A program made the translations under genes and the position numbers. From JAPLST01 sp964397565 (lineage in GTDB: Bacteria; Auribacterota; UBA3054; JAPLST01): DNA of 64,000 bases. The stretch covers positions 159,537 through 223,536 of the forward strand of contig CAYNJC010000001.1 in the NCBI GenBank assembly GCA_964397565.1. The letters run 5' to 3'. The notes beneath the pieces were generated by a model. The model made no database searches, was not told the origin of the DNA, and saw only the letters and a program-made list of their open reading frames with translations. Position 1 is the first letter of the stretch. Each line of letters starts with the position of its first letter. Shown piece after piece: positions 8,509 through 17,122 of this stretch.

Positions 8509-9812
8509 GCGGCGTGCTCCGGCGTGCGCGTATGAAGCAAGACCAGGTCAAGCCGATGACCGGTCATTTGCACGACCGTGAAATCAACCAGCGCATCATG
8601 GATGATCTGGCCCTGATGGGGTACCACACCGGCGACCCGCGTGACATACCCGGCAATCGTGTCATCCTCTTCATCACCTAACTGAAAGCCGCATTCCCAA
8701 TTTAGTTGTTCGAGACGATAACAGCCCGAGACCAGAATATCGCCATTCGGGCGCGTTTGCAGAAAGGTGCGGCGCGGCGTGCAGCCGACCATGCCGCCCA
8801 GCAAGGAATCGAAGATATTGTCGCGCGTAATCATGCCGGCGGTCCCGCCATATTCATCCAGCACAATCGCCAGGTGTTCGCCGCGCGCGCGCAAATCCGT
8901 GAGCAGTGCGGCAATGACGCGGGTTTCCGGCGCCAGGAGTGGTGCGGTCATCAACGCCCGCGCCGGCGCCGGCTGGATGTCCGGCAGCGTCGTCCAGATG
9001 TCCCGCAGCGTCATATCCGGGCGCACGTGCGCGCGCCAGACCGGCAACACTTTTAGATTCAGAATTGCCCAGACATGATCAATCGTGCCCTGATAGACCG
9101 GCACCCGCGGATGGTGTGTCCGCCGCGCGAGCGCAATCGCGTGTGCAAGCGTGGCGGTCTCCGCCAGCGCCACAATTTCAGGGCGCGGAATCATGATCGC
9201 GCGCGCGACCGTGGAGTGAAACGTCGCAATCGCATGAATGATCTCGGCGTCATTGGCATTGATGCCGCCCGTTACTTTGCCGGTGCGCAGCGTCGCGTGG
9301 AATTCCTCGCGGGTCAGCAGTGCGTCGCTCTGCACATGCCCTTGGCGCAGCAGCAACAGCAAGGCGTTGGTTGTCAGCCGCAGGATCACGCGTGCCGGCG
9401 TGAAGATGATGGCAAAGAACGCCAGCGGCAGCGCAAAGAGTTTGGCGACTTCAACGGGGCGCAGGATGGCAAACGTTTTCGGCGTCACTTCGCCGAACAC
9501 CAACAGCAGCGGGGTCGTGATTAGCACGGCCATACCCAGCGCCCCGGCGCCAAAATTGCGCGTGACAAAATCCGCAATAATACTCGAGATCGCCGTGTTG
9601 ACCAGCAAATTGCCCAGCAAAATGGTAATCAGCAATCGGCGCGGCAGGTTCAGCAGATTGGCAATGACACGGCCAATCAGGCCGCCATGGTCGCGACATT
9701 GCCGCACCCGCGCGCGGCTCAAGGAAAACAAGGCGGTTTCCGACCCGGAGAAGAATGCCGAGCAGCCCAGCAGCATCGCCAAGACCACCAGCGCTCCCAA
9801 CGTTGCTCCCAT
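8505..9812 (-). CDS. CNNM/CorC (HlyC) family membrane protein, copy 1
   Basis: 435 aa with the same architecture as the next gene: DUF21 membrane domain with FFSGSETALFSLS near residue 21, a CBS pair (about 210-345, LDEYGGTAGMITRDNIFDSLLGG), and a C-terminal domain with GDEEDDTIAGYVTRVAG. The two proteins differ in much of their sequence, so the duplication is old. Neighbouring paired CNNM-type genes are common in this protein group. It starts 12 nt after the stop of the sulfatase-family gene and ends in an ATGA overlap with copy 2, so all three genes form one operon. The role is probably magnesium or cobalt homeostasis at the inner membrane. Confidence 0.85.
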   Translation of the reverse strand: MGATLGALVVLAMLLGCSAFFSGSETALFSLSRARVRQCRDHGGLIGRVIANLLNLPRRLLITILLGNLLVNTAISSIIADFVTRNFGAGALGMAVLITTPLLLVFGEVTPKTFAILRPVEVAKLFALPLAFFAIIFTPARVILRLTTNALLLLLRQGHVQSDALLTREEFHATLRTGKVTGGINANDAEIIHAIATFHSTVARAIMIPRPEIVALAETATLAHAIALARRTHHPRVPVYQGTIDHVWAILNLKVLPVWRAHVRPDMTLRDIWTTLPDIQPAPARALMTAPLLAPETRVIAALLTDLRARGEHLAIVLDEYGGTAGMITRDNIFDSLLGGMVGCTPRRTFLQTRPNGDILVSGCYRLEQLNWECGFQLGDEEDDTIAGYVTRVAGVVPHQGQIIHDALVDFTVVQMTGHRLDLVLLHTRTPEHAA

Positions 9813-9824
9813 GGGGCTGCCGGC

Positions 9825-11231
9825 TTAGGCCCAGCGTCCGCGATACTGCGCCGGCGTGCGCAACTCGCCCCGCCGCACCCGCGCCCGCAATTCCTGCCCG
9901 TACTGCAGGAAGCCGGGCGGTTCATCGCAAGCCACCCGCGCCAGCGGATCGGCATGACTGCCACTGTACTCCTCGGTCCATTGGCGCACCTTGCGCAACA
10001 GCTCCATCACGCGCTGGGGCTCGCGGGCCGCGCAGTCATGCCATTCGCCGGCATCTTCGGCCAGATGGTACAGGGCGGTGTCGGGAAAATCCCAGAAACC
10101 GGCATGCCAGGTGCGATTCAGTTTCCACTCATTGCAGATCAATGCGCGTTGGGCGGTGAAATGGCCATGACTGCAGACGACAAAGTCGCGCTGCGCGGTC
10201 GGCGCCTGCGCGACAATCTGCTGCAAGGCCTGCCCGGTGAAGCCGGCCGGCACACGCACGCCACATGCGCAACAAATGGTCGGCGCCAGGTCCAACGTGT
10301 AACACAGTCCGGCGCAGGTGCTGCCGGGCACACCCCAGCCCGGCGCGACAATGAGCAACGGTACCCGCACACACTGATAATGCGCCGAAATATGGCCGCC
10401 ATAGCAGCCACACTCGCCAAACAACACGCCATGATCGCTGGTGACAATCAGCATGGTGCGCGCCAGCATATCGGCCGTGCGCAACGCCGCAACGATTTCC
10501 GCCACGGCATCATCGAGAACGCGAATGCGCGCATCATAGTCATGCACCAGTTTCCAGACCGCCTCGCGCGTGGGCGCGTGATGCACCCGCGCCGAAAAGG
10601 CCGCGTGCAATTCAGCATGATCCGCAAATGTTGCCTCATCGGGCGCAGCCGGCCCAACATGACCGGCGAGGTGCTGGCTATATTCGGCCTCGCGCCCCGT
10701 TAAGGGCATGTCTGCGCGCTGGTATAAATTGTTGTACGACAGGTACAGGAAAAACTCATGCGCGGCATGCGCCGTCAGCCACGGGCGCGCAAGTAGATTG
10801 ACGTCCGCCGCCGTCACCTCGCTGGGCTCTTTCTCGCACCACGGGTCCAGCACCTCGCGCCAGCCATGATAGAACCAGCGCGCCGGTTGCCGGCCCAACG
10901 GCGAAATCGCGGCGGTATGAATGCCCTGCGCGGACAGATACTCCGCCAGCATCGGTCGCGGCGCGGTCAGGCCTTGCGCGCTAATCGGCGTGTGGCCGGC
11001 AATGGCATCCTGAGCCGCGCCGTCGGTCACCACGCCGGTTTCCAAGCCAAAACGCCCGCTGAACAAGGCTGCCCGGGCCGCGGCCGTGGCCGCGTCCGAG
11101 CTGAACGCCGCACGGCAGCGCACGCCGCGGGCCGCCAACGCATCAATCGCCGGCGATGTCGGGCGGGTGTAGCCATAGCAGCCCAGATGATCGGCGCGCA
11201 GCGCGCCTATGTCAAACACCACGACGTTCAT
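9825..11231 (-). CDS. Sulfatase-family protein with altered active site
   Basis: 468 aa, alkaline phosphatase superfamily. The N-terminus VVVFDIGALRADHLGCYGY and a later VTSDHGVLFGECGCYGGH clearly place it with arylsulfatase-like proteins. The C/S-x-P-x-R motif that carries the formylglycine in true sulfatases reads T49-A-A-A-R53 within a well-kept frame (SSDAA before it, AALFSGRFG after it). The usual second metal-binding Asp of the first motif appears as Gly9. It may therefore use Thr as nucleophile, like phosphodiesterase relatives, or be inactive. No signal peptide is seen, so it is probably cytoplasmic. A -10-like TATAAT sits 7 nt before the ATG, giving a possibly leaderless mRNA. First gene of an operon with two CNNM genes. 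Confidence 0.75.
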   Translation of the reverse strand: MNVVVFDIGALRADHLGCYGYTRPTSPAIDALAARGVRCRAAFSSDAATAAARAALFSGRFGLETGVVTDGAAQDAIAGHTPISAQGLTAPRPMLAEYLSAQGIHTAAISPLGRQPARWFYHGWREVLDPWCEKEPSEVTAADVNLLARPWLTAHAAHEFFLYLSYNNLYQRADMPLTGREAEYSQHLAGHVGPAAPDEATFADHAELHAAFSARVHHAPTREAVWKLVHDYDARIRVLDDAVAEIVAALRTADMLARTMLIVTSDHGVLFGECGCYGGHISAHYQCVRVPLLIVAPGWGVPGSTCAGLCYTLDLAPTICCACGVRVPAGFTGQALQQIVAQAPTAQRDFVVCSHGHFTAQRALICNEWKLNRTWHAGFWDFPDTALYHLAEDAGEWHDCAAREPQRVMELLRKVRQWTEEYSGSHADPLARVACDEPPGFLQYGQELRARVRRGELRTPAQYRGRWA

Positions 11232-11236
11232 GCTGT

Positions 11237-11293
11237 GTATTATACACTATTGCCATCTAATGCAGAACATTCTTTCACTGCGAAAGAAATTGA
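11237..11293. repeat. Dispersed repeat D, copy 1 (conserved hairpin)
   Basis: Aligns over about 55 bp with 15138-15193, sharing TATTA-ACACTATTG, TAATG-AGAAC and a hairpin. Here the stem is TTCTTTC/GAAAGAA, in the other copy CTTTCG/CGAAAG. It lies immediately upstream of the sulfatase-family gene and supplies its putative -10 box (11239-11244, minus strand). Confidence 0.7.
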
Positions 11294-11349
11294 CATTCAA
11301 CATTCAACATCGAACATCGAACATTGAACATTGAACATCGAAGGTCGAA
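11294..11349. repeat. Heptamer tandem repeat (8 x 7 bp)
   Basis: Eight consecutive 7-mers: CATTCAA twice, CATCGAA twice, CATTGAA twice, CATCGAA, GGTCGAA. It is exactly 56 bp with no gaps and non-coding, lying between repeat D and repeat A. Confidence 0.9.
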
Positions 11350-11360
11350 GTATCTGCGCA

Positions 11361-11513
11361 TACTAATGAGAGCGCTTTCTACGTTGCAGCGTCCTTGTAG
11401 CCGCCCGCGGTGAGGGCGGCTTCTGCAGCCGCGGTCATCCGCGCCGTTGGCGGGATCCCCGCCTTTGACGGGACTAGGCTGGTGCCTTAGCTAGCCAGGC
11501 CAGCTCCAAGCAG
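11361..11513. repeat. Dispersed repeat A, copy 1
   Basis: Begins TACTAATGAGAGCGCTTTC and continues through a GTAGCCGCCCGCGG block, a short array of 18-bp GCC-GTT-GGCGGGATCC units (two here), and a tail with GCTAGCCAGGCCAGCTC and CCAAGCAG. Other copies are at 49718-49939 and 63949-64000, with an inverted partial tail at 15199-15280. It occupies most of the gap after pstB. Confidence 0.85.
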
Positions 11514-11526
11514 CCCTGAACCCTGC

Positions 11527-12342
11527 TTAGCTAATCTCGCCGCTCATATAGGCGCGCGTGCGCTGGTCTTTTTGCCGCGCAAAAAGTTCCGCGGCTGGTC
11601 CGTGTTCAACGAGTTCGCCCATGTACATAAACAGCACGTAATCGGCCAGGCGGCGTGCTTGTCGCAGAATATGGGTTACAATCAATATCGAAAACCGTTG
11701 TTTGAGCAGCACCAGTTGTTGTTCAATGAGGCGCGTTGAAATGGGGTCCAGCGCCGAGGTCGGCTCATCCGCCAAAATAGCTTCTGGACCAACCGCAAGC
11801 GCGCGCGCCAACGCCAGCCGCTGTAATTGACCAATCGACAGGCGATGCGCCGGTTCGTTCAAGCGCGTCTGCACTTCGTTCCATAATCCCGCCAGCGCAA
11901 GGCAGCGTTGCACTAGTTGGTCCAGCGCCGCGTTGCGCGTCACGGGCTTGGTGTCCACCGTGCCATCCAACGTTTCCAGAACCCGGGTCAAGTCCGCGAT
12001 GGTCATGCGATGCATCCGCGGGCCATACGCCACATTGTCATAAATCGAAAACGGGAGCGCTGTTGGGCGTTGCGAGAGGAAGCCGACTTTGGTGCGCAAG
12101 GCGAGCAGATCAGCGGTTGGCGCGTAAATATCGTTGCCGTCAATGCAGACCGCGCCGCTGACCCGCGCGCCATCGTTCAAGTCAATAAAGCGATTGATGC
12201 TGCGCAGCAAGGTTGTCTTACCACAGCCGGAGGGACCGATGATCGCCGTGATCTGCCGGTCCGGCAAGTTCACCGTGACGTTGTGGAGCGCGGTGTGCTG
12301 CTGGTAGGCAACGGAGACGTTTTCCAGTGCAATGTGCGGCAT
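11527..12342 (-). CDS. pstB: Phosphate ABC transporter ATP-binding protein PstB
   Basis: 271 aa, the usual PstB length. Walker A is GPSGCGKTT (residues 36-44), Walker B is ILADEPTSALDP, and the Q-loop region reads GFLSQRPTALPFSIYDNVAYGPRMH, closely matching PstB. The ABC signature is LSIGQ instead of LSGGQ, an uncommon change of the second residue. It powers phosphate import through PstC/PstA. It is the last gene of pstSCAB, starting 3 nt after pstA; no phoU follows in the window, and the DNA after its stop is repeat A. Confidence 0.92.
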   Translation of the reverse strand: MPHIALENVSVAYQQHTALHNVTVNLPDRQITAIIGPSGCGKTTLLRSINRFIDLNDGARVSGAVCIDGNDIYAPTADLLALRTKVGFLSQRPTALPFSIYDNVAYGPRMHRMTIADLTRVLETLDGTVDTKPVTRNAALDQLVQRCLALAGLWNEVQTRLNEPAHRLSIGQLQRLALARALAVGPEAILADEPTSALDPISTRLIEQQLVLLKQRFSILIVTHILRQARRLADYVLFMYMGELVEHGPAAELFARQKDQRTRAYMSGEIS

Positions 12343-12345
12343 AGA

Positions 12346-13197
12346 TCAACGCAGGACCACGCGCGAAAAACGATGGGAGGCAATGCGCGCCAATGCGCTG
12401 GTCACTAATACCAGGGTCAACAAAATGAGCGCGGCGGCATAGGCGCGCTGCTGCACCGCCGGCAAGGGTGTCTGCAGTTGAAAGAAAATCGCCAGCGGGA
12501 GCGACGCGACCGGATCCATCAATGAGCGCGGCATATGGTCCGTATAGCCGGCGGTAAATAAGATGGAAGCAGCATCCCCAATCGCGCGCCCAAACGCCAG
12601 CATGACGGCGGTGGCGCAGCCCGGCAAGCATTGCCGGAACACCACCCGCGTCATGGTTTCGAAGCGGGTTGCGCCAAGCGCGAGCGAGGCCTCCTTCAAT
12701 TCAGACGGGACCAGTGCAAAGACACCGTTCAACGCGCGGACGATAATGGGGATAACCAGCACCGTGAGGGTCAGGATCCCGCCCAGTAATGACGCGCCAA
12801 TGCCCAGCAGCGCCATGATGGAAAATGCCACCGCGCCGTACACAATGGAAGGGATGCCCCAGAGCATGTCAAAACACAAGGTGATGCAGCGCAGCGCGGT
12901 TGGCGAAAAATACTCGCGTTGCATGGCCAGGGCGATCGGAATGCCGATGAACAGCGCCAGCACCGTCGCGCCGCTGGCGAGCAGTAACGACCCGACAATG
13001 GCGTTGGCAATCCCGCCGGCACCACCCAGATAAAATCCCCCGTGCGGGATGTCCGTCAGCATGCGCCAGCTGATTGCCGGCAGGCCATTCCAGACCACCA
13101 TGCCCACCAGCGAAAAGAGCGCGAGCAGCACACAGAGCAGCGCGCCGCGCATGAGCGTTAACCAGACCATCTCAGTGTAGGCACGCGCACGTTTCAT
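12346..13197 (-). CDS. pstA: Phosphate ABC transporter permease PstA
   Basis: 283 aa with six predicted membrane segments and the ABC-permease EAA loop (ELKEASLALGATRFETMTRVV, residues about 163-183). Matches PstA in length, in DIPHGGFYLGGAGGIANAIVGSL near the N-terminus and in GRAIGDAASILFTAGYTDHMP. With PstC it forms the inner-membrane channel for phosphate. Its ATG overlaps the pstC stop (ATGA), indicating translational coupling. Confidence 0.92.
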   Translation of the reverse strand: MKRARAYTEMVWLTLMRGALLCVLLALFSLVGMVVWNGLPAISWRMLTDIPHGGFYLGGAGGIANAIVGSLLLASGATVLALFIGIPIALAMQREYFSPTALRCITLCFDMLWGIPSIVYGAVAFSIMALLGIGASLLGGILTLTVLVIPIIVRALNGVFALVPSELKEASLALGATRFETMTRVVFRQCLPGCATAVMLAFGRAIGDAASILFTAGYTDHMPRSLMDPVASLPLAIFFQLQTPLPAVQQRAYAAALILLTLVLVTSALARIASHRFSRVVLR

Positions 13198-14081
13198 GCT
13201 GCCGCGCGCTCAAAATGGTACAGAATGGCATACGCACCGCAGCTAATCAGCGCGACCACAATCAGCAAGAGCAGGGCGGCGCACATCAAGGCCGCGTCAT
13301 ACGCGGGAATAGACATCATTTCGCCATAGTTGTTGGCGATCAAAGAAGGCAGCGTGTAGACCGGCGCGAACAGTGAATTGGGAATCCGGGCGACATTACC
13401 GGCCACCATCATGACGGCCATGGTTTCGCCCAACGCGCGCGAAATGCCCAGTAATGAGGCAGCGACAAGGCCGGCGCGCGCGCGGCGCACCAGCACGTGC
13501 GCGGTGGTTTCCCAACGGGTCGCCCCGAGCGCGAGTGATGCTTCGCGGATATCCACCGGCACTGCGCGCAGCACATCCAGGCTGACCGCCGTAATCGTCG
13601 GAATGATCATTAAGGCAAGCACGATTGCGGCGGAGAGCAGGCAATACCCGGAGCGCGCGCTGCCTTGCAGCGCCGCCATGGCACGAATCAACGGCACGAT
13701 GCACAAGATGCCCCAGATGCCGAACACGACCGAGGGGATTGAAGCCAGGATATCAAACACGGGCACGAGCATGGCCCGCATGCGCGCGTGCGCAAATTCA
13801 GACAAATACAATGCGCATAAAATGCTGAGCGGCACGGCCATAATCGCGGCCAGCGCGGTGACACTGAGGGTGCCGACAATATACGCGGCAAAGCCGAATT
13901 GCTGGCGCGCGGGGAACCATGCGGTTGAAAAGAGCGTTTCGGTAATAGACGCGAAGTGCCACAACGGCCATGCCCGCACGGCCAGCACCAGCGCGAGCAC
14001 CACTGCCAGACTCGCGCCGCTGCAGGTGATGGCGCGCAAGGCCAGCGCCGCGCGCCGGTCTCGTTGCTGGCGAATATTCAT
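13194..14081 (-). CDS. pstC: Phosphate ABC transporter permease PstC
   Basis: 295 aa with six membrane segments, the EAA loop DIREASLALGATRWETTAHVL and the GISRALGETMAVMMVAGN motif characteristic of PstC. The start at 14081 is preferred because it makes an ATGA overlap with the pstS stop; a longer frame begins 15 codons earlier inside pstS and looks artificial. Partner of PstA in the phosphate channel. Confidence 0.92.
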   Translation of the reverse strand: MNIRQQRDRRAALALRAITCSGASLAVVLALVLAVRAWPLWHFASITETLFSTAWFPARQQFGFAAYIVGTLSVTALAAIMAVPLSILCALYLSEFAHARMRAMLVPVFDILASIPSVVFGIWGILCIVPLIRAMAALQGSARSGYCLLSAAIVLALMIIPTITAVSLDVLRAVPVDIREASLALGATRWETTAHVLVRRARAGLVAASLLGISRALGETMAVMMVAGNVARIPNSLFAPVYTLPSLIANNYGEMMSIPAYDAALMCAALLLLIVVALISCGAYAILYHFERAAA

Positions 14082-15043
14082 GGCACCAACTGCAAGGCGT
14101 GTGCGATTTGATTGCTGCTGACGCAAATATACCCGGCACTGTCAACCTGGCTTTGGCCAACCGTCAACGCCCAGCGCACAAAATGAGCCGCGGTGCCTTG
14201 AAAAGAATCCTTGGCGACGAGATACAGATCACGCGCCGGGGGCGACGGATACTTTCCCGTGCGAATCGCCTGCATCGCCGCGGTGCGGGTTGCGACCGCT
14301 TCACCGGCATCGGCCCGACCATTCGCATTTGCGTCCAGCGGCACAACCACAATGCCGGCCACCGCCGCATCCGTTGCCGGATCAAACCCGAAATTCAGAT
14401 TGCAGTAGCCAATCCCGTTAATGTCCGTCCGCACCGCCTGCACCACACCCGGATCGCCATACACGCCGTCACCCTTCAGATTTTCTTGGCGCGCGCCCAG
14501 ATAGGCCGCCCAGGTTTCAGGCGCACCAGCCGCGTCGGAGCGGGTGTACACATGCAGCGGCGCCGTACTGTTGGTCTGCGCCAGCGCGCCCCAGGTGGTC
14601 AGCGCTGTGGTCAGCCAGATACTGGTGAGGACGGGCCGTGGCAATCCGGTTTCCAGCAAGTGGCGCGCGAGCGGGTTGGCGGCATTGATGATGCACACCA
14701 CGGCATCTTTCGCCACCGGCACAAACACACAGCCGTTATTGGTTTCGGCGGGCGTGATTTCACGCGACACCATGCCGAGATCAACCAGCCTAGCCAATGC
14801 GTCGGCAATGCCTTTGCCGGCGCCGCCCGCGGACACATCCACGCGGACTGCGGGGAATTCTTTTTGATACGCTTCCGCCCATGTCACCACCAGCGGATAT
14901 AAGGCCCATGCGCCCGAAATGGCAATCCGGCCTGACGGTGCGGTTGAAGACGATTGCGGGCGCGGGCGGCAGGCGGTCACCAGCACGAGCCCACCGGCGA
15001 GCAGAAAAAGAAAAAACGGAACGCGCGAAAATACTTTATTCAT
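14078..15043 (-). CDS. pstS: Phosphate-binding lipoprotein PstS
   Basis: 321 aa. The start at 15043 gives a lipoprotein signal peptide with lipobox LVTAC (Cys25), so the protein is acylated and anchored outside the inner membrane. The mature part is a periplasmic-binding-protein fold of the PstS family (RIAISGAWALYPLVVTWAEAY, DVSAGGAGKGIADAL, VYTRSDAAGAPETW). Phosphate contacts would be the Ser/Gly turn at ISGAW, the SAGGAGKG loop and the R-S-D of TRSDAAG. First gene of pstSCAB, with a good promoter at 15088-15117. No clear Pho-box-like direct repeats were seen upstream. Confidence 0.9.
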   Translation of the reverse strand: MNKVFSRVPFFLFLLAGGLVLVTACRPRPQSSSTAPSGRIAISGAWALYPLVVTWAEAYQKEFPAVRVDVSAGGAGKGIADALARLVDLGMVSREITPAETNNGCVFVPVAKDAVVCIINAANPLARHLLETGLPRPVLTSIWLTTALTTWGALAQTNSTAPLHVYTRSDAAGAPETWAAYLGARQENLKGDGVYGDPGVVQAVRTDINGIGYCNLNFGFDPATDAAVAGIVVVPLDANANGRADAGEAVATRTAAMQAIRTGKYPSPPARDLYLVAKDSFQGTAAHFVRWALTVGQSQVDSAGYICVSSNQIAHALQLVP

Positions 15044-15087
15044 AGCATGGCATTTGGTTACGTTAAGCATCCTACTAATCAGTGCCA

Positions 15088-15117
15088 ATGATAGCCAAAG
15101 AACGCCTGCTTTGTCAA
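15088..15117 (-). promoter_or_regulatory. pstSCAB promoter
   Basis: On the minus strand, TTGACA (complement of 15112-15117), an 18-bp spacer and TATCAT (complement of 15088-15093). The leader to the pstS ATG at 15043 is about 38 nt. Confidence 0.75.
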
Positions 15118-15137
15118 GTTATCCACTCCCGGTTTGC

Positions 15138-15193
15138 TTATTACACACTATTGACCCATAATGGAGAAACTTCTTTCGTTGCGAAAGATTTTG
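15138..15193. repeat. Dispersed repeat D, copy 2
   Basis: Homologous to 11237-11293. The hairpin is CTTTCG-TTG-CGAAAG. As at copy 1, repeat A sequence follows directly. Confidence 0.7.
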
Positions 15194-15198
15194 ATGTT

Positions 15199-15280
15199 GT
15201 AGTCGCGGCCCTGGCCGTGGCCGCTGCCGCGGGAGAGTGCTGGCTTGGTTAGCTAAGGCACCAGCCAGTCCCGTCCCGCC
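15199..15280. repeat. Repeat A tail, inverted partial copy
   Basis: GGCTTGGTTAGCTAAGGCAC followed by CAGCCAGTCCCG is the reverse complement of the repeat A tail at 11477-11513 and 49888-49925. The 5' part is diverged. Confidence 0.65.
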
Positions 15281-15547
15281 ACAGGCGTGGAGCGCGGATG
15301 GGAGCCGCCTCGGCGCGGCGAATGCTGCCGCTGCAATCCGGCGACGCCAAGGCGTCACCTGCAGCAGAGCGGCTACGGCAAACCGACACCGCGTGTCGCC
15401 GGAACCGGTGGTTCGCGGGCGCACGGCAAGATAGTTGCAGGATTGTGAGATAGAACGGCCTGACCCAAGGACTTGCTTGCGTTTTGCGGTGGAACAATAG
15501 TGCTCTACACCTGCCACTGAAGCGCGTGGCGTGCGATGTGCCTGGCG

Positions 15548-15671
15548 TCTGAAGACCCCCACGGACCCGCCGCTGGCGGGACCGTGGGTGAATCAGAGTA
15601 ATGGCAGGCACCGCCGGCGCGCCTGCCAATCTCTCCTTCCATCCCGCCGTTGGCGGGACCGGTGGGGAGGC
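15548..15671. repeat. Dispersed repeat B, copy 1
   Basis: Contains a strong nested hairpin at 15558-15588 (CCCACGG, CCCGCC, loop GCT, GGCGGG, CCGTGGG with one A:A mismatch) and a second GCCGTTGGCGGGA palindrome near 15644-15658. It is homologous, in inverted orientation, to 61342-61453 inside gspK; a third partial copy is at 49991-50029. Confidence 0.8.
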
Positions 15672-15770
15672 AAACCTGTGCAGGAACTTTCTTCTGTCCT
15701 GCACCTTCTTTGTTGGGCACCGCTGCGACACTGCAACTTTTACGCCGTGCGCCCGTGGTTCGCGGTCGGC

Positions 15771-15799
15771 TTGACACTATCCTTGTACTTCTGTATACT
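15771..15799 (+). promoter_or_regulatory. Promoter of the DUF4143 ATPase gene
   Basis: TTGACA at 15771-15776, 17-bp spacer, TATACT at 15794-15799; then a Shine-Dalgarno AAGGA at 15814-15818 and ATG at 15824. A complete, compact expression signal. Confidence 0.88.
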
Positions 15800-15823
15800 A
15801 TATGCAGATATTCAAGGATAGCA

Positions 15824-16984
15824 ATGAAGATGATTGCGCGCGATAACTACCTGCGACTGTTGCGGCGCACCCTGGCGGACAATCCGGTGTGCGCCGTGCT
15901 TGGGCCGCGTCAATGCGGCAAGACAACCTTGGCACGCCAGCTTGCCGCGCACGCCGGCACGGCGCATATCTTCGATTTGGAGACGGCGCAGGGGCGCGCG
16001 CGGCTGACCGAGCCGGAATTGGCATTGGCCTCGTTGCGGGGGCTGATTGTCATTGACGAAATCCAGCGCATGCCCGCATTGTTCACGGTGCTGCGCCCGT
16101 TGGCGGACCGCCCGCACAACCGTGCCAGATTCCTTGTGCTGGGCAGCGCCGCGCCCACCCTGGTCCGTGGCGTGTCCGAAAGCCTGGCTGGGCGAATTGG
16201 CTTTGTTGACTTGAACGGATTCACGCTGGAGGAAGTGGGCGCGGCGCAGTGGAACACGCTCTGGCTGCGGGGTGGATTTCCGCGCGCATACTTAGCGCGC
16301 AGCGCGGCCGCCAGCATGACATGGCGTGAAGATTTCATGCGCACGATTCTGGAACGTGATCTACCGCAACTGGGGATTCGCATTCCGGCGGAGACCCTGC
16401 GCCGCTTTTGGCTGATGCTGGCCCATTATCATGGCCAGACCTGGAATGGCGCGGAATTAGCCCGCGCGTTGGGCGTATCGGAACACACCGTGCGCCACTA
16501 CCTGGATGTGCTGGCCGGCGCCTATCTCGTGCGCGTGCTGCCGCCATGGTTCGAGAATCTTGCCAAACGGCAGTCGAAATCACCGAAGTTATTTGTGCGC
16601 GACAGCGGTCTGCTGCATGCGCTGCTGGGCATCCACACGCGCGCGGAGCTCGAAGGACATCCGAAATTGGGCGCGTCATGGGAAGGCTTCGCGCTGGAGC
16701 AGGTCCTGGCGGTGACCGGCCAACAGGACGCCTACTCGTGGCGTACGCATGCCGGCGCGGAACTGGACCTGCTGCTGCTGCGCCGCGGCAAGCGCTATGG
16801 CATCGAGTTCAAATGGTCGTCCGCGCCGGTCATGACCAAGTCACTGCATGTTGCCCTGCATGACTTGCAACTGACGCGCGCATGGATCGTGCATCCCGGC
16901 GAGCTGCAGTTCCCGGTCCACGCGCAGGTGGAGGCGTTGCCGTTGCGGCTCGTGTCACAGACGCTGCGCAAGCTGACGACGTAG
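15824..16984 (+). CDS. AAA_14/DUF4143 family ATPase
   Basis: 386 aa. The start at 15824 has AAGGA 5 nt upstream and sits just after a promoter; the longer open frame would begin inside repeat DNA. Walker A is GPRQCGKTT (residues 27-35) and Walker B is LIVIDEIQRMP (about residues 77-87), followed by LVLGSAAP and, in the second half, a winged-helix segment and a DUF4143 domain (ELDLLLLRRGKRYGIEFKWS) with a nuclease-like D/E-x-K pattern. This family of stand-alone ATPases is widespread in bacteria and archaea and is spread by transfer; its cell function is unsettled. It lies next to the repeats and has no partner gene. Confidence 0.85.
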   Translation: MKMIARDNYLRLLRRTLADNPVCAVLGPRQCGKTTLARQLAAHAGTAHIFDLETAQGRARLTEPELALASLRGLIVIDEIQRMPALFTVLRPLADRPHNRARFLVLGSAAPTLVRGVSESLAGRIGFVDLNGFTLEEVGAAQWNTLWLRGGFPRAYLARSAAASMTWREDFMRTILERDLPQLGIRIPAETLRRFWLMLAHYHGQTWNGAELARALGVSEHTVRHYLDVLAGAYLVRVLPPWFENLAKRQSKSPKLFVRDSGLLHALLGIHTRAELEGHPKLGASWEGFALEQVLAVTGQQDAYSWRTHAGAELDLLLLRRGKRYGIEFKWSSAPVMTKSLHVALHDLQLTRAWIVHPGELQFPVHAQVEALPLRLVSQTLRKLTT

Positions 16985-17122
16985 TTGGTCAAGCACCCTG
17001 ACGGCCTCGATCGCCAAGCATCACTGGTCGTCTTCTTCGTGTAACCCTTCACAACGAGCCCAGTTTGGCCAGGGCATACAGCAGCCCACGACAGGCCAGC
17101 CGCTTTACCATGCAGAACTTCT

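Noticed and set aside
11294..11349. CRISPR-like array
   Set aside because: Units are 7 bp without spacers; no direct repeats of 24-40 bp with unique spacers are present anywhere in the window, and no cas genes.
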